In this document: positions 59,045 to 64,000 of the stretch, piece by piece | Layout of the letters: each line of letters begins with the position of its first letter | Position numbering within the stretch: position 1 is the first letter of the stretch | Translations under genes and position numbers: made by a program | Notes under the pieces: generated by a model | Databases searched by the model: none | What the model saw: the letters and a program-made list of their open reading frames with translations, nothing else | What the model was told of the DNA's origin: nothing | Assembly (NCBI GenBank): GCA_046330135.1 | Contig: JAXLTI010000003.1 | Location: 186,001-250,000, forward strand | Source: CAYYFX01 sp046330135 | GTDB lineage: Bacteria; ARS69 | Length of the DNA stretch: 64,000 nt | Direction of reading: 5' to 3'

Positions 59045-59730
59045 ACCAACCAGAACGCCTCGGCGATGATCTTGCGGCTCATCTTCGACGTGCCCGAGTG
59101 GCGGTCGACGAAGACGATCGGCATCTCCCGGATCCGGAATCCCTTCTTCCAGGAGTGAAAGTTCATCTCGATCTGGAACCCGTATCCGTCCGAGCGGATC
59201 TGGCCCAGATCGATCGACTCCAGCACGCGCCGCCGGAAGAGCTTGAACCCCCCCGTCGAGTCGCGGAGCGGCAGGCCCGTCACGATCCGCGCGTACACGT
59301 TCGCGGAGTACGAGAGGATCAGGCGACGGATCGGCCAGTTGACGACGTTCGCCTCGCCGCCGACGTAGCGCGACCCGAGGACGAGGTCGCACCCCTCGGT
59401 CTCGGCGATCCGGAGCATCTCCTTCAGGTAGCGCGGGTCGTGCGAGAAGTCCGCGTCCATCTCGAAGACGAACTCGGCGTCCGTGTTCGCGAGCGCCCAG
59501 CGGAAGCCGGCCACGTACGCCGAGCCCAGCCCCAGCTTCCCGGGTCGGGTCAGGACGTGCACGCGCCCCGTGGACTTCGCGAGGCCTTCGGCCACCTCCC
59601 CCGTACCGTCCGGCGAGCTGTCGTCGACGACCAGGATCTCCAGCTGGTCGTCGACCCGGAGCACCTGCGGCACGAGCTCCGCGAGATTCGCCCGCTCGTT
59701 GTAGGTCGGGATGATGACGAGGGCCTTCAC
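58978..59730 (-). CDS. Polyprenol monophosphomannose synthase-like GT2
   Basis: 250 residues. DPM1-like: VIIPTYNERANLAELVPQVL, VVDDSSPDGTGEVAEGL, DADFSHDPRYL, LGSRYVGG, RDSTGGFKLFRR and RHSGTSKMSRKII. This family makes polyprenyl-phosphate mannose or glucose, the donor used by GT-C enzymes such as those in this cluster. It lacks the C-terminal membrane domain of some versions. GTG start. Confidence 0.92.
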   Translation of the reverse strand: MKALVIIPTYNERANLAELVPQVLRVDDQLEILVVDDSSPDGTGEVAEGLAKSTGRVHVLTRPGKLGLGSAYVAGFRWALANTDAEFVFEMDADFSHDPRYLKEMLRIAETEGCDLVLGSRYVGGEANVVNWPIRRLILSYSANVYARIVTGLPLRDSTGGFKLFRRRVLESIDLGQIRSDGYGFQIEMNFHSWKKGFRIREMPIVFVDRHSGTSKMSRKIIAEAFWLVWKLRFTSLWGRTATRPDAPLR

Positions 59731-59843
59731 GCGGCTGCCCGACCTCTCCTCGCGGGGATGGGGCGCCCGCCGGCACGACCCGACTCGTTCAAGACGCGGC
59801 CAGAGAAGATTTTAGCATGCCCCGTCCCCGCCGCAACCCGGCG

Positions 59844-60839
59844 TCAACGGGCGTCGCCGCCCGTTCCCCGCGCCGGCTCGGGCGGCTCGCCGCCCTCCGT
59901 CTCGCCCCGGTCCCGTGGGCTGAGACCTTCACCCCCGAACCCACGCAGCGCCTCCCGCAGCGAGGCGATCTGCTCGGAGACGAAGCCGAGGGCCAGGAGC
60001 TGCACGCCCACCATCACGAGCAGCATGGTGAGGTAGAGACCGGGGCGGGAGCCCACACCGGTCACGATCTTCAGGATGACGAGCACGATCCCCAGGAGGA
60101 CGCCGGAGCCGAGGAGGGAGAGCCCCCACGAGCCGAAGAGGAGCATGGGCCGGTCGGTGAAGGTCAGCTCGAACTTCACCACCAGGAGGTCCAGGAGGCC
60201 GCGCAGGATCCGCCTCCGACCGAACTTCGAGCGCCCCGAGTGGCGCGGGTAGTAGCTCGTGGGGATCTCCTTCACCCGGAAGCCGTGGCCCGCCGCGAGG
60301 ACCACGACGTAGCGGTGCCAGTCCGAGCGGAGGCGGATGGTCTCGATCACGTCGCGGCGGAAGCCCTTGATCCAGTTGAGGTCGTGCGCGTCCACGCCGA
60401 AGAGACGCCGGCACAGGAAGTTGTACACGAGCGAGACGAACAGCTTCCCTTCGCGGCGGCCGAGCCGGCGCCCGCACACGACGTCGAAGCCGGCGTCCAG
60501 CTCCGCGACGAGCTTCGGGATGTCTTCCGCCGGGTCGGACTGGAGGTCCGCCGGCAGGAACACGATGTAGTCCCCGCGCACGTTGCGGAAGCCGGTGTTC
60601 AGCGCCTCGGACAGGCCGAAGTTGCGGCGGTGGCGGAAGGCGCGCACGTTGCGCCTCTGCGCCCGCTCCCGCACCACGGCCTCCCACGTGCCGTCCGAGC
60701 TGCCGTCGTCCACGAAGACCGTCTCGCCGGGAAGGCCCGACGCCGCGAGGCCCGCCTCGATGCGCTCGAACAACCTCTCGACGTTCCCCTCCTCGTTGAA
60801 GGCGGGGATGATGACCGAGACGAACGGCTTGCCCGACAC
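59844..60839 (-). CDS. GT2 polyprenyl-phosphate sugar transferase (ArnC/GtrB-like)
   Basis: 331 residues. VIIPAFNEEGNVERLFERI, VDDGSSDGTWEA, the PADLQSDP metal motif and HSGRSKFGRRRIL, then two C-terminal membrane helices (PMLLFGSWGLSLLGSGVLLG, then LYLTMLLVMVGVQLLALG). This ArnC/GtrB/DpmA topology makes undecaprenyl-phosphate sugars. GTG start, 9 bases after the dehydrogenase stop. The C-terminal tail is charged and variable. Confidence 0.92.
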   Translation of the reverse strand: MSGKPFVSVIIPAFNEEGNVERLFERIEAGLAASGLPGETVFVDDGSSDGTWEAVVRERAQRRNVRAFRHRRNFGLSEALNTGFRNVRGDYIVFLPADLQSDPAEDIPKLVAELDAGFDVVCGRRLGRREGKLFVSLVYNFLCRRLFGVDAHDLNWIKGFRRDVIETIRLRSDWHRYVVVLAAGHGFRVKEIPTSYYPRHSGRSKFGRRRILRGLLDLLVVKFELTFTDRPMLLFGSWGLSLLGSGVLLGIVLVILKIVTGVGSRPGLYLTMLLVMVGVQLLALGFVSEQIASLREALRGFGGEGLSPRDRGETEGGEPPEPARGTGGDAR

Positions 60840-60848
60840 GGCTCTCCC

Positions 60849-61871
60849 CTACGTCTCGACGTCGACGGGGCCGCCGCCCGACGCCATCGACTTCTGCGCC
60901 GCGGCCAGGGCCGCGACGACTTCGAGGCCCGAGCGACCGTCCGTCCGCGGGACGGCGCGCGTGCGCACGCATTCCACGAAGTGCGCGCACTCGTCCGCGA
61001 GCGGCTCGGTGAAAGTGATCTTCGGGATGTGGATGTCTCCCGAGTGGAGCTTCAGCTGGAACTCGCCGTACTCGCCGTCCGGCCCCGCGCGGCGCACGCC
61101 CTTGTCGTAGATCTTCACCTTGCCCTCGGACTCGACGTCGTCGTACACGACCATCTTCTTCGAGCCCACGAACGTGGTGCGACGGACCTTGCTGGGGTCC
61201 AGCCAGCTCGAGTGCACGTGCGCGATGGTCCCGCTCGGGTACTCGAACACCGCGAACACGACGTCCTCGATGTCCGGTTGCAGGAACGCGCGACCCATCG
61301 CGCGCGCCGTGCGCGGCGCTTCGCCGAGCACGAAGTTCGTGATGGAGATGTCGTGCGGCGCGACGTTCCACAGCGCGTTCACGTCCTTGCGCACCTGGCC
61401 GAGGTTCACGCGGCTCGAGTAGATGTACAGCACCTCGCCGATCTCCCCGCTCTTCACGAGGTCCCGGATCAGCCGCACCGCCGCGTTGTAGATGAAGGTG
61501 TGACCCGTCATGAGGATGCGCTTCTTCGCCTCCGCCACCTCCACGAGCTCCCGCGCGTCCCGCACCGTCATCGCGAGCGGCTTCTCGACGAGCGCGTCCT
61601 TGCCGGCCCGCAGCGCGCGCAGCGCCAGGTCGTGGTGCGTGGCCGCGGGCGTGGCCACGATCACCGCGTCCACCTTGTCGTCCGCGAGAACGTCGGCGAA
61701 TCCCGTGCAGAGCCGTACGCCCGGAAAGCGCCGGCCGATCTTGCGCAGCCGATCCTCGTCCACGTCGCACACGACCTCGAGCGACGCGCCCGCGGTCTCC
61801 GCGGCGTTCCGGACGAGGTTCGGTCCCCAATAGCCCGCGCCGACGACCGCGAGCCCGACGTTGTCCGCCAT
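60849..61871 (-). CDS. Gfo/Idh/MocA-family sugar dehydrogenase
   Basis: 340 residues. Rossmann motif VVGAGYWGPNLVRN, the EKP signature in DALVEKPLAMTVRDA, and the substrate-side helix NVAPHDISITNFVLG. It oxidises or reduces a nucleotide sugar; close relatives (WlbA/WbpB) act in UDP-amino-sugar synthesis. It sits between glycosyltransferases, so it probably makes a sugar for this glycan. Confidence 0.9.
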   Translation of the reverse strand: MADNVGLAVVGAGYWGPNLVRNAAETAGASLEVVCDVDEDRLRKIGRRFPGVRLCTGFADVLADDKVDAVIVATPAATHHDLALRALRAGKDALVEKPLAMTVRDARELVEVAEAKKRILMTGHTFIYNAAVRLIRDLVKSGEIGEVLYIYSSRVNLGQVRKDVNALWNVAPHDISITNFVLGEAPRTARAMGRAFLQPDIEDVVFAVFEYPSGTIAHVHSSWLDPSKVRRTTFVGSKKMVVYDDVESEGKVKIYDKGVRRAGPDGEYGEFQLKLHSGDIHIPKITFTEPLADECAHFVECVRTRAVPRTDGRSGLEVVAALAAAQKSMASGGGPVDVET

Positions 61872-61896
61872 GTCTCTCCCTCGCCTTGGTCGAGCC

Positions 61897-62583
61897 TTAG
61901 TCGCGGAATCGGAACTTGAACAGGAACCAGAGGGCGGCGATTCCGTCGCGCCACGTGATCTTCTTCCCTTCCTCGTACCCTCGCCCGTTGTACGAGATCG
62001 GGACCTCGTAGACCTTGTAGCCGCGCTTGAAGATCTTCGCCGTGAACTCCGGCTCGAAGCCGAAGCGGTTCGCCTCCAGCCGGATGGAGGTGAAGATCTC
62101 GGCGCGGGTCATCTTGAAGCACGTCTCCATGTCCGAGAGCATCGTGTTGTAGAGGACGTTGGTGACCCACGTGAGGAACTGGTTCCCCAGGTAGTGCCAG
62201 TACAGGAACACGCGGTGCGTCCCGAGGAAGCGCGTGCCGTAGACCACGTCCGCGCGCCCGTCGAGGATCGGCGCCGCGAGGACGCCGTACTCCTCGGGGT
62301 AATACTCGAGATCCGCGTCCTGGACCACCACCAGGTCCCCGGTGACGTGCGCCTGGGCGGTGCGGATGGCCGCGCCCTTGCCCTGATTGACCGCGTGGTG
62401 GAACACCCGGACGCCGTTGCCCGCCAGGCGCTCGAGGATCGCCCCCGTTCCGTCCGTGGACGCGTCGTCCACGAGCAGGATCTCCTTCTCGAGGGGGAAA
62501 GGCGCCGCCTGGACGCGCCGCACGATCTCTTCGACCGTCCGCGCCTCGTTGTAGACGGGCATGATGACGCTGAGCATCCTCAC
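61897..62583 (-). CDS. Family 2 glycosyltransferase
   Basis: 228 residues, compact GT-A: MRMLSVIMPVYNEARTVEEI, VDDASTDGTGAIL, QDADLEYYPEEY, FGFEPEFTAKIFKRGYKVYE and SYNGRGYEEGKKITWRDGI. This pattern is shared with DPM1/undecaprenyl-phosphate glucosyl- or mannosyltransferases lacking a membrane tail. The GTG overlaps the stop of the gene upstream (GTGA). Confidence 0.91.
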   Translation of the reverse strand: MRMLSVIMPVYNEARTVEEIVRRVQAAPFPLEKEILLVDDASTDGTGAILERLAGNGVRVFHHAVNQGKGAAIRTAQAHVTGDLVVVQDADLEYYPEEYGVLAAPILDGRADVVYGTRFLGTHRVFLYWHYLGNQFLTWVTNVLYNTMLSDMETCFKMTRAEIFTSIRLEANRFGFEPEFTAKIFKRGYKVYEVPISYNGRGYEEGKKITWRDGIAALWFLFKFRFRD

Positions 62584-64000
62584 CGCCGCAACTCCTCGAT
62601 CATCTTGTGCAGGTCGTCGTTCGTGGGGTCGAGGCGATAAGACCTCATGAGCGCCTGCAACGCCTTCTCGCGCTGGCCTTGCCGGAGGTACAGGACCCCG
62701 AGGTTCCTCCAGTTGAGAGGGTCCAGGGGGCGAAGACCGATGGCCTCCCTCAGGAGTTTCTCCGACTCGGCGTAACGTTCCAGTTTAAACCAGCAGACCG
62801 CCTCCAGCGAGACAAGCTCGGGCGTCTCGCGGCCGCCGGCCGCCCGGTAGCGCGCGTACCAATCCAGGGCCTCCTGCCACCTTCCCGCGCTCGCCGCATC
62901 CGCCCCGCGCTCGAAGATCGTGGGCTCGTACCGATGGATGGGCACGCCGTTCCAGGACGGAGGGAGCCGCCGGAGCTCGAGCGTCGAGGCGAAGAGCGTG
63001 TGCATGGGCCAGATCTGGACCACCCGAGTGGAGTCGAGGAGGCCGGGGTAGCGCTGCTCGAACTCCTTGCGGTCCCCCGCGCCGCAGAGGACGACGTGGG
63101 TGACGTGGTACTGCTCGAGGAGCCCCCTCTCGCCGGGCGGGCCGAAGTACGGATACGAGCGGTAGGCCGAGTCCTGCGTGAGGAGCGGGGCGAGGGGGCC
63201 CAGGATCACCGCATCCTTGCCGATCATCGCCGGAAAGGACGACTTGACGTCCTCGATGAACGTCGTCCGGTGGGTGGCGAACCACCCCCATTGCGCGAGC
63301 CCGTAGACCAGCTCGGCCACGAGGAGGCCGCGCGCCCAGCGGCCGAGCGTGCGCGCGGAGATCGTCCCCGGCGCGCGCAGGGCGCGCAGCACCTCCGGAT
63401 TCCAGAGCACGAGGACGTACGTCACGATGCCGAGCGCGGCCGCCCAGAAGAGGCCCTGGCGAAACGTGTCCAGGTGCGCGAAGAAGCCCGCGATCTGCCG
63501 GTACGCGTCCTCGGAGAGGCGCGAGGGCGGCAGCGTGAGGTACTCGATCGTCATCGAGGCCCAGTGCTTCGTCGCGTCGATCGCGGCGAAGAAGAACGAG
63601 TAGATCCAGAGCACGAGCGGCACGTGCTCGTCCCACCGACCCGGAGGGCGCAGCCGGAAGTCCTGCGCGCCGCAGAGCAGCTCCAGCGCGACCGCCGCTC
63701 CCCCGCAGAGCATCGGCACGAGGAGCACGTAGTAGCGCGGCGCCTTGTAAGGGAGGATCGCGTAGTAGATCCAGAGCGACGCGAAGGTGAGCGCCCAGAT
63801 CGCGGTCCCGTCCGCGACGCGCGCGCGTCGCGAGGGACCGTGGAGCAGCGCCCACATCACGAAGAGCCCTCCGAGCGTGCCCGTGACGGGGATGCGATAG
63901 AAGAGCCACGCGCGCCGGACGGAGTTGTAGAACTCGCCCACGCCCTCCGCCAGCGACGTCGTCAGCGGGAAGCTCCCGTGCAGCCCGGTGGACTGGCGGG
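62580..64000 (-). CDS. Membrane GT-C-like protein with C-terminal TPRs (5' end beyond window)
   Basis: The visible part is about 473 residues. The frame continues past a GTG at 63941 to the window edge with clearly coding residues (STGLHGSFPLTTSLAEGVGE), so the true start lies outside. Five or more membrane helices (IWALTFASLWIYYAILP, HVPLVLWIYSFFFAAID and others) are followed by a soluble domain, and three TPR-like units end the protein (WQEALDWYARYRAAGG, YAESEKLLREAIGLRPLDP, REKALQALMRSYRLDPTND). It resembles family-39/PMT-like glycosyltransferases. Its stop overlaps the GT2 start. Confidence 0.78.
   Translation of the reverse strand, partial: RQSTGLHGSFPLTTSLAEGVGEFYNSVRRAWLFYRIPVTGTLGGLFVMWALLHGPSRRARVADGTAIWALTFASLWIYYAILPYKAPRYYVLLVPMLCGGAAVALELLCGAQDFRLRPPGRWDEHVPLVLWIYSFFFAAIDATKHWASMTIEYLTLPPSRLSEDAYRQIAGFFAHLDTFRQGLFWAAALGIVTYVLVLWNPEVLRALRAPGTISARTLGRWARGLLVAELVYGLAQWGWFATHRTTFIEDVKSSFPAMIGKDAVILGPLAPLLTQDSAYRSYPYFGPPGERGLLEQYHVTHVVLCGAGDRKEFEQRYPGLLDSTRVVQIWPMHTLFASTLELRRLPPSWNGVPIHRYEPTIFERGADAASAGRWQEALDWYARYRAAGGRETPELVSLEAVCWFKLERYAESEKLLREAIGLRPLDPLNWRNLGVLYLRQGQREKALQALMRSYRLDPTNDDLHKMIEELRR

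Noticed and set aside
1..64000. tRNA, rRNA, CRISPR, integrase or phage genes
   Set aside because: None seen: no CCA/T-loop patterns in the gaps, no spaced direct repeats of CRISPR size and no recombinase motifs.

Overview
The window is a very GC-rich (roughly 70% by eye) chromosomal stretch of a diderm bacterium. It is almost wholly coding, with many GTG starts and many 4-base stop/start overlaps (ATGA or GTGA). Lipid A-type acyltransferase, LPS/exopolysaccharide-type transferases, a DAP-type MurE and a secreted protein ending in a FlgD-like C-terminal domain (PYPNPWNP lead-in) point to an FCB-group-like lineage such as Candidatus Eisenbacteria. That assignment is inference. No tRNA, rRNA, CRISPR array, transposase or integrase was found.

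Region 1 (1-15308, minus strand): two small unknown genes, a glycine-cleavage operon gcvT-gcvH-gcvPA-gcvPB (split GcvP), then thrS and uvrA, then uppP, trpA, a TPR protein and an MglA-like GTPase. ThrS is archaeal-type. Both thrS and uvrA carry an apparent single-base frameshift. They are bracketed by two direct copies of a roughly 540-bp non-coding element built of nested inverted repeats (5111-5656 and 10800-11336), the most unusual structure here.

Region 2 (15309-26601, mostly plus strand): a lipid A-type acyltransferase and a GT4 glycosyltransferase, a dehydrogenase/crotonase fusion in the archaeal domain order, a minus-strand SWIB protein with a histone-H1-like basic tail, a stand-alone tandem BMC-domain shell-like protein, and a tight cluster of FHA protein, HEAT-repeat/Ser-Thr kinase and two PilT ATPases. 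This last cluster looks like a phospho-signalling and type IV pilus retraction module.

Region 3 (26574-48605, minus strand): SprT-like protein, slipin, NfeD and recG, preceded by a full dcw cell-wall/division cluster in canonical order: mraZ-rsmH-ftsL-ftsI-murE-murF-mraY-murD-ftsW-murG-murC-murB-ftsQ-ftsA-ftsZ. Its promoter is visible upstream of mraZ, with MraZ-type GTGGG boxes between the -35 and -10 elements. FtsI appears to lack most of its N-terminal pedestal.

Region 4 (48768-64000, minus strand): a lipoprotein behind a near-consensus sigma70 promoter, and upstream of it a surface-polysaccharide cluster. The cluster holds several GT2 transferases, a dolichol-phosphate-mannose-synthase-like enzyme, a GT2/phosphoglycosyltransferase-like fusion, a Gfo/Idh/MocA dehydrogenase, a flippase and two membrane GT-C-like proteins. 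An amidohydrolase and a large secreted beta-propeller protein are embedded in it. The last gene runs off the right end of the window.
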